A DNA stretch of 64,000 nt. Origin: Gracilaria domingensis (Eukaryota > Rhodophyta > Florideophyceae > Gracilariales > Gracilariaceae). Of the stretch, positions 20,184 through 29,676 are shown piece after piece. Position numbers and translations under genes: made by a program. The stretch spans positions 186,001-250,000 of the forward strand of contig VCMS01000139.1 in assembly GCA_022539475.1 (NCBI GenBank), written 5' to 3'. A model generated the notes under the pieces. The model ran no database searches, was not told where the DNA came from, and saw nothing but the letters and a program-made list of their open reading frames with translations. Position 1 is the first letter of the stretch, and each line of letters begins with the position of its first letter.

Positions 20184-21665
20184 ATGAGCATCCTTCCCAA
20201 GCTGAAGATAGAAGGCCTTTCGAATTTGGAGGTGGAAGACAATCTTATATCTCCAGTGACACCGGCTACTGTCGAGCACGAAACAAGTTCTCGAGAAAAC
20301 GACCGCGGAAACAAGCGCCGGCGCATAGGAGGCCTTCCCATCAGTGCCCTGGTGAATGAAAAGGACGATGATTCTCCAGTGCCATATCCTGGGGAGCATC
20401 AGCCGCCCTTCGGGACTGAGGCGGTAACTCCAGGGAGGCCCGAGTTCCCATCCATCCTGTATCAAATGTCAGAGTTTGTGACTCAGCTTGAGGAACGGGC
20501 AGTGCAAGGAAGTCTACCTACATTGAAGTCACTTGGTTTACCGAAGCCCGAAGAACTGGTGGGTCAAGGGTTGTCCAAACAGCCAGCAGATTGTTCACAG
20601 TCTCACCCACCGGCATCCACGACAAGGCCAAACGAGATTGGCTCATCCGGTCACAGCGCTCTACCGCCGCTAAAGGCGCTCAGGTTCCCGACGAGCGGGC
20701 ACGTGGCTTCTCACGAGGTGTCAGGAAAGTTGACGCACGGTTCCCACCTTCGCGCACAGGAACCAACTTTGAGTCCAGAGCAGAATGAGGCGTCTGGAAA
20801 TAAATCTCTTCCACGATTGAATACACCCGGATTGACGACTACCGAGGAAGCCGCAGCTCAGCAGGTTTCACAGAAGTCAGCAGATGATGGTATTCTCTCT
20901 CGCGGACCGTCTTCATTTGCAGATTCGAAGGAGAACTATGCACCTGAAGAAGACGAGGTTGTTGCTGTGGGTAGTGGAAACAACCTGGCTCGCCCGGAAT
21001 CTGAAGATAGACCGAAGGCATCAAGTCGGAAGCGCACACGCGCGGAACGAGATTTGCCAATCACCACCGAGCCAGAGATTGAGACCCTCATCAACAAACT
21101 CCGTGAAAAGGAGCAAAGCCGGATGGGAGAGTCCAACAACAAGGCATCCCCGCAGTCTTCGAACGATGAAGCAGACGCGGAGGTAGGGACTCCTTCTTCA
21201 ACGGGACCAAGCGGCAGGAATCAGACACCGGGCATTTCGAGGAGTTCGAAGATAACGAAGGAGAAGAAACAGCGCAGAGGTCGTCCTAACGGGGATAGTA
21301 GACCAAGGCCTCACGCGTGCCCCACGTGCCAGCGGCGGTTCCACCAGCAAAGTGGGGTGGTGAACCATTACCGCGTGGTGCACCTAAAGGAGAAGAGATT
21401 CGAGTGCCCTCACAAGTGTGGGTTGAAATTTGGTGCTCGAGGGGATGTTACCAGGCACGTGGATGCTGTCCATAATAAGCTTCGAAACTTTGAATGCCAG
21501 GTGTGTGGGGACGCGTTTGCTCGGAAGAGCATCTTGACGCGCCACTGCAAGAACATGCACAACGATGTGTTTGGCGCGGGTGAGGCGCACGACTGTGTTC
21601 ACGGGTGTGTGTATAGGCCAAGGAGCAGACGGGACGGGGAAGAAAGTGAGGGGGATCAGAAGTAG
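20184..21665 (+). CDS. C2H2 zinc-finger protein with AT-hook
   Basis: A 493-aa protein. The first about 350 residues are Ser/Pro/Glu-rich and look disordered, with a KRRR basic patch near residue 50. Around residue 363 is an AT-hook-like QRRGRPNG. Three tandem C2H2 fingers follow at about 379-460. Finger 1 (CPTCQRRF, then HYRVVH) and finger 3 (CQVCGDAF, then HCKNMH) are C-x2-C-x12-H-x4-H. Finger 2 has an unusual C-x3-C knuckle (CPHKC). Fingers plus an AT-hook indicate a DNA-binding nuclear regulator; its targets are unknown. The ATG at 20184 is 176 bp after a good TATA box and no intron is evident. Confidence 0.85.
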   Translation: MSILPKLKIEGLSNLEVEDNLISPVTPATVEHETSSRENDRGNKRRRIGGLPISALVNEKDDDSPVPYPGEHQPPFGTEAVTPGRPEFPSILYQMSEFVTQLEERAVQGSLPTLKSLGLPKPEELVGQGLSKQPADCSQSHPPASTTRPNEIGSSGHSALPPLKALRFPTSGHVASHEVSGKLTHGSHLRAQEPTLSPEQNEASGNKSLPRLNTPGLTTTEEAAAQQVSQKSADDGILSRGPSSFADSKENYAPEEDEVVAVGSGNNLARPESEDRPKASSRKRTRAERDLPITTEPEIETLINKLREKEQSRMGESNNKASPQSSNDEADAEVGTPSSTGPSGRNQTPGISRSSKITKEKKQRRGRPNGDSRPRPHACPTCQRRFHQQSGVVNHYRVVHLKEKRFECPHKCGLKFGARGDVTRHVDAVHNKLRNFECQVCGDAFARKSILTRHCKNMHNDVFGAGEAHDCVHGCVYRPRSRRDGEESEGDQK

Positions 21666-22238
21666 AGAGCTTACGTCGGCGGTATTGTAATCTTATTGCC
21701 GCGATGTATAGTAGTATGTAGAAACCGGGCAGATCGATATTTTGTACGAAGCCCACCACTGACTTGTGTTAACTATACTAAAGCAACCAGACTTGGGTAA
21801 ATTAGCGACCACCACTAGATACGCGACATGACGTGTGCAGGTCGGGATATATTCCGTGCTTGAAGTCGAGCAACCGCCTTGTGGGGGAAAAGAAAAACGG
21901 TCTTGTTTCAAAGGCCACAAGCTTACCTGCCGAGATTCGTTGACGCAACGCAACTGTACAGCGCATTAACGTCGAAAGGGGGACCAAGTTACTAGGCAAA
22001 CTCACCTGTAATGCCCCGTACGCTCGATAATGCGCGCGGCAGTGAGAAGTAATCGATCGCCATCGGCATTTTCCCTTCGGTGGTCCTGATTCAGAAGCTG
22101 CAAGCGTGCGGCAGATATCGGAAGTAACCGGGCAGGCTACCGTGTTTCGCTTCATTAGGCTACACACCAAAACGCGGTGACCCTTAACTGAAGCGTTGAG
22201 ACCAGCATGCTTAACGTTTCGCTCACTTCGCATCCATC
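21666..22238. other. Intergenic region
   Basis: The 3' flank of the zinc-finger gene and the 5' flank of the hypothetical ORF at 22239. No feature recognised. Confidence 0.4.
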
Positions 22239-22934
22239 ATGGACAACCCCCTGCACTCACCAGCGCTTCATAGCATTCCGCCCTTTGTACGGCGCGCACG
22301 CTTCTCGTTTGGTCGAACCGACTTGCTCCAACCGTATGTTCACTGCGTACGTGAAGCACAGCAGAATGTATCTCGCTTGCGCCTCAAAGCCGTCGACGTC
22401 AGCGCCATAACACAGCATCTTTCTCAGACAAGGTATTTTCTGTTTCTGGCCATGATGCATCCGCTTCCGTCGTCCATACGTCGCGCTTGTTCGAGCAAAG
22501 GCCAATTGCTGGCAGAACTCCGCAAGTCAAGAAGATTACTGGACTCTCACTTTCGCAAATGTAAGCGATTTCTTGAGAAAGCGCATAGAAATGTATCTTC
22601 GTTTTCGATCAGGTCCATGTCGTTTTGCTTTCTGCTTCCGAACAGCGTTTCGATGACAGTTGATGATGGCGTGCTTCGAATGCACTGCGAGGTCAGTGAT
22701 TCCAGCCTCACTCTGGCTTTTGAGAACTACTCGCGGCGAGCAGTGTTGTTGGAGAATCTTAGATTATCGCTAGGGAATCTGTCTTGGCATAGAATTACTT
22801 TGCGCGGGAGAACGCTTTTCCGCCGTTGCGTAGGACTTGTTCCTTCTGTGACGATCGCTGCATCAAGGCCCATGCATTTGACGCTTGGTCAGCTGATGGT
22901 TTGTTTCAGCGTGAGACCTCTGTGCGTTGTGTAG
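22239..22934 (+). CDS. Hypothetical 231-aa basic protein
   Basis: ATG-started ORF, the longest in this stretch of ordinary base composition, so it is unlikely to be pure chance. The first half looks helical and basic (RLRLKAVDVSAITQHL, then LLAELRKSRRLLDSHFRKC). The second half looks beta-rich (SFCFLLPNSVSMTVDDGVL, then LTLAFENYSRRAVLLENLRL). I do not recognise the family. The last 40 residues look less protein-like, so the true 3' end may involve an intron. It lies head-to-tail 458 bp before the GT31 gene on the same strand. Confidence 0.4.
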   Translation: MDNPLHSPALHSIPPFVRRARFSFGRTDLLQPYVHCVREAQQNVSRLRLKAVDVSAITQHLSQTRYFLFLAMMHPLPSSIRRACSSKGQLLAELRKSRRLLDSHFRKCKRFLEKAHRNVSSFSIRSMSFCFLLPNSVSMTVDDGVLRMHCEVSDSSLTLAFENYSRRAVLLENLRLSLGNLSWHRITLRGRTLFRRCVGLVPSVTIAASRPMHLTLGQLMVCFSVRPLCVV

Positions 22935-23392
22935 AGCGAGAACAACACATGTCCTCACCAGGCGCCCACGGCAACAACAATTGCCCATGGCAGTGCTTCC
23001 CTTGCTTCTCTGCGCTGTTAGTACGTTAGGAAAGTCGTTGAAGCCCCTGTGTGCAGCAGAATCTTCGACTGCCACATATCCATCATACGACGAGCTTGGA
23101 CGTGGGGAAAAACCGATTTCAGAAGATGCGCGCAATTGCACACCCCCGTGGTTTTTCAGGAGGGTCCTTACACTTCATGTTTGTACGTCAAAGAAATGCA
23201 CCGACAACGAAGCGCACGCGCGCGCATGTTTGCTATGACAGGTACAGCTGCGGTACGTAAGGTCAAATTTGCTCCCGGCTCTCCCGAGCGCAGTGAGGCG
23301 GAGCAGCGCCGCCATTCACTGACACTTTCGGCGATTAATACCATTAGCTCAACACTCCCATCTCCTGTTCCCTGAGATGCGTGCCGCCTACG
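22935..23392. other. Intergenic region before GT31 gene
   Basis: A 458-bp stretch holding the presumed promoter and leader of the glycosyltransferase gene. No clear TATA box is seen. Confidence 0.35.
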
Positions 23393-24676
23393 ATGCTCAA
23401 GATGTTCGCTAAAATTGCAAGGAGCCCTAAGGCTCACCGCCTGAGTATTCTGTCCCGTCGCATCGCTTACAAACTTCCGCACAACGTCGTGCGACTGTTG
23501 AGCACAGTGCTTGTGTTCTGCGTTCTTGCGCTTGCTTTTCTTTCATTACGACAACGGCAGATTCTTCGAGCCGCCCGTGGTGAACTGGGTCCAACTGCTA
23601 ACGGCAACTATTTTGATAAGCGCTTCATACGACGTGCCAACTCGTTGTGGCGGACAGAACAGTATCCAGACAAAGATTATGAGACTTGGAATAACGTCAA
23701 GTACGACGTTGTCATTGCCGTCAAGACTGGTCATGAGGTCGCTGCAAAGCGCCTCAAATCTTTAAAGGAAAAGAGTTGGTGGAGAGTTGGACGTCATATT
23801 CCCAACTTTCTTGTTGTAAGCGATGCGGACGATGCGAGATTCGGAGCTATCGGGGTGAAGAAGTATGCTCTGGATATTGTTGGAAACGTTTCCGCGCCTT
23901 CGGCGCCCTCTCACTGGTTCGACAAGTCGGGATGGAAAGGTGATAAGGACAAGAATTTGCCTACTGTTCATCTGATGCGTACCGCATATCCAGGGAAAAA
24001 GTGGTACATACTGCTTGATGATGATACTTATATCTTTCTCGAGAACTTTGCAAAGTATATCAGCAGAGAAGAGTTCAATAACGATGAGGCCGTGTACACA
24101 GGGAAGGTATTCTACATATCTCATTGCGGTGGATTTGAGCGTGATGGATCGTATGCCAAAAATCGTTCAGAACCAAAGGGAGTTTTTGCTCACGGTGGCA
24201 GCGGAATCTTAATGAACGCTGTAGCCGTAGAAGCCATGTACAAGGGCATTCCGGAGTGTATCAGTGATTACAGTTCATGTTGGGCGGGCGACATGCAGAT
24301 CGGGCTCTGCCTAAGGAAGCACGGCGTTGTGATGAGAAAAGGGCGGCCAAACCACTCTAGCCGTGGTAGCCACGGAGCTACGGGATATGCGAGGCATTTT
24401 ACACCTTTTGCGGCAACAAAGTCTTTGTCGGACAAACGATACTCTCGAACCTGGAAGAGTTATGACTTGCCACTAACATTCCATAAGATGACGGAAAGAG
24501 AGACAGAAGTGATCAGCGAGCTGGAAAGAATATCGGTTGCGACGAAGAGCAGCGTTCACTACACGGCATTGAGAGAACATTTGCTCAAGAACGAGGTTTG
24601 GCCGGATCATACGGCGCACAGTCAGAAGTCGAGATTCTACTCGACGGAATTCATGCCGCAGCACCTGAAACGATAA
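23393..24676 (+). CDS. Fringe-like glycosyltransferase, GT31 family
   Basis: A 427-aa type II membrane protein. A short basic cytoplasmic N terminus is followed by a single hydrophobic anchor (about residues 34-52, STVLVFCVLALAFLSL). A lumenal catalytic domain has the features of Fringe/core-1 type beta-1,3-glycosyltransferases. These are WYILLDDDTYIFLENF with the DxD metal-binding motif at about residues 208-210, the Gly-rich FAHGGSGILMN, and CWAGDMQIGLC, corresponding to the acidic D-D-x-x-x-G motif with flanking cysteines. It probably acts in the Golgi on nucleotide-sugar donors; donor and acceptor cannot be read from sequence. The first in-frame ATG is at 23393; another at 23402 would also keep the anchor. 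The gene ends 61 bp from the end of the convergent gene at 24738. Confidence 0.87.
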   Translation: MLKMFAKIARSPKAHRLSILSRRIAYKLPHNVVRLLSTVLVFCVLALAFLSLRQRQILRAARGELGPTANGNYFDKRFIRRANSLWRTEQYPDKDYETWNNVKYDVVIAVKTGHEVAAKRLKSLKEKSWWRVGRHIPNFLVVSDADDARFGAIGVKKYALDIVGNVSAPSAPSHWFDKSGWKGDKDKNLPTVHLMRTAYPGKKWYILLDDDTYIFLENFAKYISREEFNNDEAVYTGKVFYISHCGGFERDGSYAKNRSEPKGVFAHGGSGILMNAVAVEAMYKGIPECISDYSSCWAGDMQIGLCLRKHGVVMRKGRPNHSSRGSHGATGYARHFTPFAATKSLSDKRYSRTWKSYDLPLTFHKMTERETEVISELERISVATKSSVHYTALREHLLKNEVWPDHTAHSQKSRFYSTEFMPQHLKR

Positions 24677-24737
24677 TGATAGAGGCTAGTTATTTACAAA
24701 CAACACTAAAGCTTGAATGGCACTAAACGCTGACATG

Positions 24738-25385
24738 TCATAGACATGTGCTCTGTTCATCTTGAGACGCAGTGACAGAAGAAGCAATAGAAAAGGAACT
24801 AAAGGTATCCATGGCATCGCTTTGACAATCGTCAGTGTCACAGAGATCTTGTGGAAACGAAGACGACGCGAAGAGCTTATCCAGAGCGCCACCCCTCCAT
24901 CGTCGAGCAAGTACAACGCATTGCTTAGAAAACTCGGCGCGACCTTGATCACCCAAAACGTCACAAACATAATCAACAAAGGAGTCCACGCCGCCTTCCT
25001 CGGCAACCCAGCCAAAGTCGCCGCACACCGGCGATGGGACGCTTGCGGCATGTCTGCGATACACAGCCTCTGCTTCGGTGGGCAACTGATCACAGAACGG
25101 CAAGCCGGAGACGATATCGCCACAGCGCAGTCTGGCCATTAGAGAGTCCATCAACGAGCACCAGGTATTGGTCGTCCCTTCATCCAAGGTGTGCAGCAAA
25201 CTGTGCAACGCCTGTGTGAGTACAGCTGTGGTTTGAAGGCTGCATTGCAGCGACGACGCCTGTGAAAGAGAGACATGCGGTAGCTGTCGCACAGCAGTGC
25301 GTAAACAGGCGTCAATCAGGGGAGAGCGCTGCGAGCGGCGACGAGCGGCGGGCAGCGGGGGACACGATGACAGAGAGGACGACAT
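24738..25385 (-). CDS. Hypothetical 215-aa protein
   Basis: ATG-started ORF, tail to tail with the GT31 gene. It looks mainly helical, with a Ser/Leu/Gln-rich N-terminal half (VSLSQASSLQCSLQTTAVL, then ALHSLLHTLDEGTTN). A central part has acidic and aromatic residues (FGWVAEEGGVDSFVDYVCDV), and the C terminus is acidic and Ser-rich. No signal peptide or membrane span is visible. No family recognised. The length and the amino-acid balance support a real gene. The antisense frames over the same DNA look random. Confidence 0.5.
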   Translation of the reverse strand: MSSSLSSCPPLPAARRRSQRSPLIDACLRTAVRQLPHVSLSQASSLQCSLQTTAVLTQALHSLLHTLDEGTTNTWCSLMDSLMARLRCGDIVSGLPFCDQLPTEAEAVYRRHAASVPSPVCGDFGWVAEEGGVDSFVDYVCDVLGDQGRAEFSKQCVVLARRWRGGALDKLFASSSFPQDLCDTDDCQSDAMDTFSSFSIASSVTASQDEQSTCL

Positions 25386-26999
25386 CGCTTCGCGCCGCGG
25401 CTGCTGCTGCGTCGCCGCGGAGACGACGGACGGCGACTAAAGGGGCGCGAAAGAGCCTCGACGGGCACGGCGGGGGCGGCGCCAGACGGGGGAGCATGTC
25501 CTATCTGCGGAGTATCTCAGCCACGCCGTGATGCGCGCCGCCAATGGCCAGTGGCAAATGGATTGTGACGCGGTGGCTTTTTGGTTCAAGCGTGGCTGCC
25601 GTCGCCAGGCACGTGCTGCGCAGCGCCGCAGAGACTCTTGCCGCCTAGCAGCTAGACGCCCGACCCCCCCCCGTTGGCGCCATTTCGCAGCGAGCGCGGC
25701 CGCTCGCATGATGCGATTCGCGTCGCGAAGGTCGGCCTCATGCTGATACGCGTGACGGCGTCAAGCGCAGCGTCGTTCCACTCTTCGCGGCCGTGCGCGC
25801 GCACCGCCGGTGCGGAGCCACTCGCGACCGAGCGATGGCACGTCGAGAGCCGCGATTTTCGTCAGCCAGATGAGGCGATGCGTAAGGTGGGATACTCTCA
25901 AATCAAACCCGTTCCAGACTACGCTACCCTACTACTCCGGTCCAGTGGACCGGTCTGCCAGCCCACTGATATGGACGCAGAGGCGGGCGCAATTACTGTA
26001 ACTCTATGAATCCGCGACAAGGCGCCCGTGATGATGTCACCTTGCCACCCTTCACCAATCTCGAGTTCGACGCCTTGGCTGCGACAGTAACGTTGTCTGC
26101 CCTCTCCCACGTCGCGCACGGGCACGAGCGCCGTGGGCGCATGATGCCGCCGCCGAGAACAGCAGCCCTGGGCTAAGCGTACAGCGAAGAAGCTGATCTC
26201 AGCTCGATCTGGCGCTTCATCTGGTGACCTGCACGCTACCTTGCGACACCACCATCATGGTCGTGGTGATAACGCATTCCGCAACCCCGCCGTCAAACGC
26301 AGCGACGAAATCAAACTCTTCCACTCTACCCCACAAGCATTGCCCTCTTCCAACAAAAAAATTCCAAAGCGCGCGCGCAAAACTTTGAATTGACGCAAGC
26401 CGACGGCGGACAGCCGCCTCCTCCGCACTGTCACCACCCGCCCACGTCACCAAAACGTGCGCGCGTGATAAGGGCAAACAGCGGCTGGCCAGTCAACAAA
26501 GCCCGCACTGAGAACAAGGCGCCGAAGCGTCAACGTCCACACGCAACCGTCATCAAAGGCTGTACAGAGTGCACCTCAGCACAGCTCTGCTCAGCAAGTG
26601 GTCAACAAGATCTCGCATTCCCCCACCTTCCTCGCTGCATACCTAGTAAATCATACACGCTGCAACCATCTCGCCCTAAACCTTCCGATCAGTTATCACC
26701 TCCGCACACATTGCTCTACGCGCTCACCACCTGCAACGCTATTCTTCTCTCTCTCCCGCAGCACGCAGCACACGCGTCTGAGCTACTACAAAGCACAACA
26801 ACACACACAGCCATAGGGAAAAAAAGTCAATACAGATTGTTCATCTTATTCTCTCTAAACATAACACAAAAAAAAGAAGCGTACAACGCCATCTACACAA
26901 ACCAGCATGATCTAAAGCTCGCCACCCAAGAAAAAGACGGCAACCCCAATACTAGGCAACAACACGCAATTCAGCGCACAACACAGTTAGCACAAATGA
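25386..26999. other. Intergenic region, no supported gene
   Basis: About 1.6 kb. The 5' third is GC-rich with ATG ORFs of no clear character; from 26200 to 27000 it is C/A-rich on the plus strand. A 215-codon plus-strand frame ending in the bZIP 4 tail is judged noncoding. GTCAAC/GTTGAC-like sites recur near 26490 and 26527. Confidence 0.4.
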
Positions 27000-28135
27000 T
27001 CATATCTCACCCTCAAGCTTGCGAAGGTGGTCCTTGAGCTTGTTATGCTGCTTCTGCATATCAGAAAGCTCAGTGGCAAGTCGGACACGTTCCTTCTCCG
27101 CATTCACAAGCTGTTCCTCCAACAGCTTGACGTACTCCCTCCTCCGCACCCTCGACACGGCGGCGCTCTCTCTGTTGAGCGCCAAGCGCCTCTCGTATCT
27201 CTTCCTCTTGAGCTGCTCCGGCGACATCTTGGCCTCCTCCTCGTTAATCTTCTCCATGGCTCTATCGGCCTCGGTGGGTTGTTCAGTCCTCTTCCTTTTC
27301 CTGGCCCTCGCAAAATTCTCGGCCTTCATGCGCGCACGCACCTGCGCCTCCTGCACGGCGTTGCTGACGATGCCCGAGCCCAGCACGGCGCGCTGGCCGC
27401 CGACGGTGAGCGCGGCCTTAGCAAGATCGGGAACAGGCGCAATGGGGGTGGCAACGGGCGGCACGGTGGCGGCGGCGGCGGCGGCGGGAGCAACGGCGGC
27501 CGGGCGCGGCGGCAAGGCGGGGATGTTGTCCGGTCTGCCCAGTGGGAAGGACGTAACGGGTTGCGAGAAGGCAGGCTGGGTCTGCGGGAGCGTTTGCGGC
27601 AGGGTCTGCGGCAGGTTGTGCGGCAGGTTGTGCGGCAGGCTGTGCGGCACTACGTCCTGCGGCGGGCGGTAGGCGGCGGCGAGCGGCGCCGACTGCTTGA
27701 GGTCGTGCAGGGCGGCGGACGCAACGGGCTGGGAAACGGGCAAGTCATGTTTTTGCGGCTGGGAGCGCGGCACGTTGGAAACGGGCTTTGTGGGGGCGGC
27801 TGACGTGAAGGGGTACTCGGTGCAGCGGAAGAGGTCGGAGAGGCTCTGGGAGGGGGGGGGGGGTCGGTGGGGTTGGCGGCGATCTCGGCGGAGACGCCGG
27901 GCGACTGCAGGTGCGGGAAGGTGGGCGAGAAGCGGGGGGTGAGGCCGGTGGGCAGGTTGGCGGAGGCGTAGAGGGCGGGGTTTGCGGAGAGCGCGTGCGA
28001 CCAGTCGGCGGCGGCGCCGACGGGCAGCGGGTCCAGCGTGGGGGTGGAGAGGCGCAGCTGCGGCGACGGCGTGGGCAGCCACGGCTGCGCGCTGAGCGCG
28101 ACGGAGGTGGAGTTGGGCGTGTCGATTACAGGCAT
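27000..28135 (-). CDS. bZIP transcription factor 4 (single frame break in a G12 run)
   Basis: The protein starts MPVIDTPNSTSVALSAQPWL at the ATG complementary to 28133-28135. It runs through a Pro/Ser-rich region to a proline run coded by the C homopolymer complementary to 27852-27863, where the reading frame changes. The second frame continues SQSLSDLFRCTEYPFTSA to the stop at 27000-27002. The last 75 residues hold a classic bZIP: RRLALNRESAAVSRVRRREY (N-x7-R intact), then a zipper of four to five heptads (KLLEEQLVNAEKERVRLATE). The middle has Pro/Gln (HNLPQTLPQT) repeats and an Ala run. Because the break lies exactly in a 12-base homopolymer, a sequencing-length error is the simplest reading. 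It lies 293 bp downstream of the BSD gene, on the same strand. Confidence 0.8.
27852..27863. repeat. G12 homopolymer at the bZIP 4 frame break
   Basis: Twelve consecutive G on the plus strand (C on the coding strand). The two coherent halves of bZIP 4 meet here in different frames. Confidence 0.85.
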
Positions 28136-28428
28136 GGCTGCGGGCGCGGGGGGGCGGCGGGGGGGGGGGGGGCGCGCGCGTAGCAAGGTGGGCGAGACGG
28201 GGCGACCGGGCGGGCGCGGCGGCCAGCGATGTAGCGGCGCGCGCGCGCGCGCCTTTTTGTAGCGCGGCGCCGCCCCCAGCAAGGGCGCCTTGCTGGCGGC
28301 ACGCCGCGCGCATTTTGCCAGCGAGCGTTCTCGCGCGCGCCAACCGCCGGCGCGCACGTGGCGCCGCGCGCCGAAACGGGTGGCCGCCGCGTGCGGCCGC
28401 TGGCCACGCCGCCGCGCTGGCCACGCGC

Positions 28429-28483
28429 TCACTGCCCGCGCCGCCACGACAGGAACTCCTCGTCGTCCTCTTCGTCCATGTCG

Positions 28484-28523
<40 letters not shown>

Positions 28524-29676
28524 GCGCGTCGCCGCCTTCCACGCGCGCGCCGGCCGCCGCCACGTCGTCGCCGTCCGCCACGTCCTCCACGCCCTCCACG
28601 CCATCCACGGCCGCCACGGCCGCCACGGCCGGCGCGTCCGGCTCGTCCGGCGCGTCCGGCGCGTCCGGCGCGTCCGGCGCGTCCGGCGCGTCCTCCGATG
28701 CGCCGTGCGCGTCGCTGTGCGCGTCCAAGTCGTCGCCGTCGCGGTCGCCGCCGCGCAGGCGGCCGCCGTGCGCCAGCAGCTCGGCGCGCACGCGGTCGAC
28801 GTGGAAGAAGTACGCCTGCCAGAAGCGCGCCTCGCTGACGCGCGCCGGCACCAGCATGGCGCGCAGCCGCCGCAGGCTGCTCTGCGCGCGCAGCGCGCCC
28901 ATCGCCTCGCCGGCGCGCCGCTCGCCCGCGCCCGCGCCCGCGCCCGCGCCGTCGCCGTCGCGCGCCTCCAGCGCCAGCTCCACGAACAGCTGCTCGCGCC
29001 GCCGCCGGCTGTACACCGAGTCCACCGCCAGCCGCAGCAGCTCGGCGCGCAGCGCGTCGGCGTGCGCCGCCTCCTCCGCCGGCAGCGCCTCCCACGGCGG
29101 CGCCACCGCCGCGCCGCGCTCGGCCGCCTTGTCCACGAACAGCTCGCGCGCCTCCGCGCCGTGCGCGCGCAGCGAGGTGCTGGCGTGCTCCACCAGCTCG
29201 CCCAGCTGCAGGCTGCGCACGTTGCGCTGCACGTCCTCCACCACGCGCCCCGACTGCTTGCGCAGCAGCGTCACCGACTCCTCCAGCGCGTTGGCGTCCA
29301 CCTGCTGCGCCGCGTCGCGCAGGCGCGACCCCACGTCGCGCACCGCCGTCTGCCACAGCCGGTTGGCGCCCTGCAGCCAGTCGCCGCTGCCGTGCGCGTC
29401 GCCGCCGCCGTGCGCGTCGCCGCCGCCGTGCGCGTCGCCGCCGCCGTGCGCGTCGCCGCGTTGCTGCTCCTTGTTCGCGTCCTGCGCCGGCTCGCCAGCG
29501 CTGGCGCCGTGCAGCCAGCCCGACCACGCCGAGTTGAGCGCGGTCAGCGCGCCGGGCAGCGCCTGCGCCGCGCTCGGCGCGGCGGCGGGCGCTGCGCCCG
29601 CGGGCGGCGCGTGATTCACACTGTCCGCGGCGGCGCCGCTGTCGCTGCCGTTGTCCAGGGCGGCCGATGACGCCAT
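28429..29676 (-). CDS. BSD-domain protein (BSDC1/DOS2-like)
   Basis: A 415-aa, very Ala/Asp-rich protein in a GC island. Residues about 97-175 form an amphipathic region typical of the N-terminal half of BSDC1-type proteins (WLQGANRLWQTAVRDVGSRL). The BSD domain spans about residues 195-305. It includes PPWEALP, the helix LRAELLRLAVDSVY and the signature SLRRLRAMLVPARVSEARFW followed by QAYFFHVDRV, with the conserved Phe-Trp pair. BSD domains occur in TFIIH p62, synapse-associated and DOS2-like proteins; the role of this subfamily is poorly defined. The protein carries expanded repeats: GDAHGG x4, DAP x6, a Gly run, and an acidic tail DDMDEEDDEEF. A TATATAAC string sits directly before the ATG, too close to serve this start. 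Confidence 0.78.
28486..28522. repeat. (GCC)n trinucleotide repeat in BSD gene
   Basis: About 12 GCC units coding for the Gly run near the C terminus of the BSD protein. Confidence 0.8.
28632..28692. repeat. 9-bp coding minisatellite (Asp-Ala-Pro)
   Basis: Seven units of about 9 bp (GTCCGGCGC), read on the minus strand as DAP repeats with one DEP variant. Confidence 0.8.
29389..29458. repeat. 18-bp coding minisatellite (GDAHGG)
   Basis: About four units of 18 bp (GCCGCCGCCGTGCGCGTC), read on the minus strand as the hexapeptide GDAHGG near the N terminus of the BSD protein. Confidence 0.8.

Noticed and set aside
26390-27037. 215-codon plus-strand ORF
   Set aside because: His/Thr/Gln-rich composition without domain. 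It runs antisense into the bZIP 4 end and is likely an untranslated flank.
27650-29527. 625-codon minus-strand ORF overlapping the BSD and bZIP 4 genes
   Set aside because: Only its last part, from the ATG at 28135, is protein-like (the N terminus of bZIP 4). The rest is an Arg/Gly shadow.
28290-29670. Plus-strand ORFs of 418-451 codons opposite the BSD gene
   Set aside because: Low-complexity Arg/Ala/Val or Ser/Pro translations; they are shadows of the minus-strand gene that has a real BSD domain.
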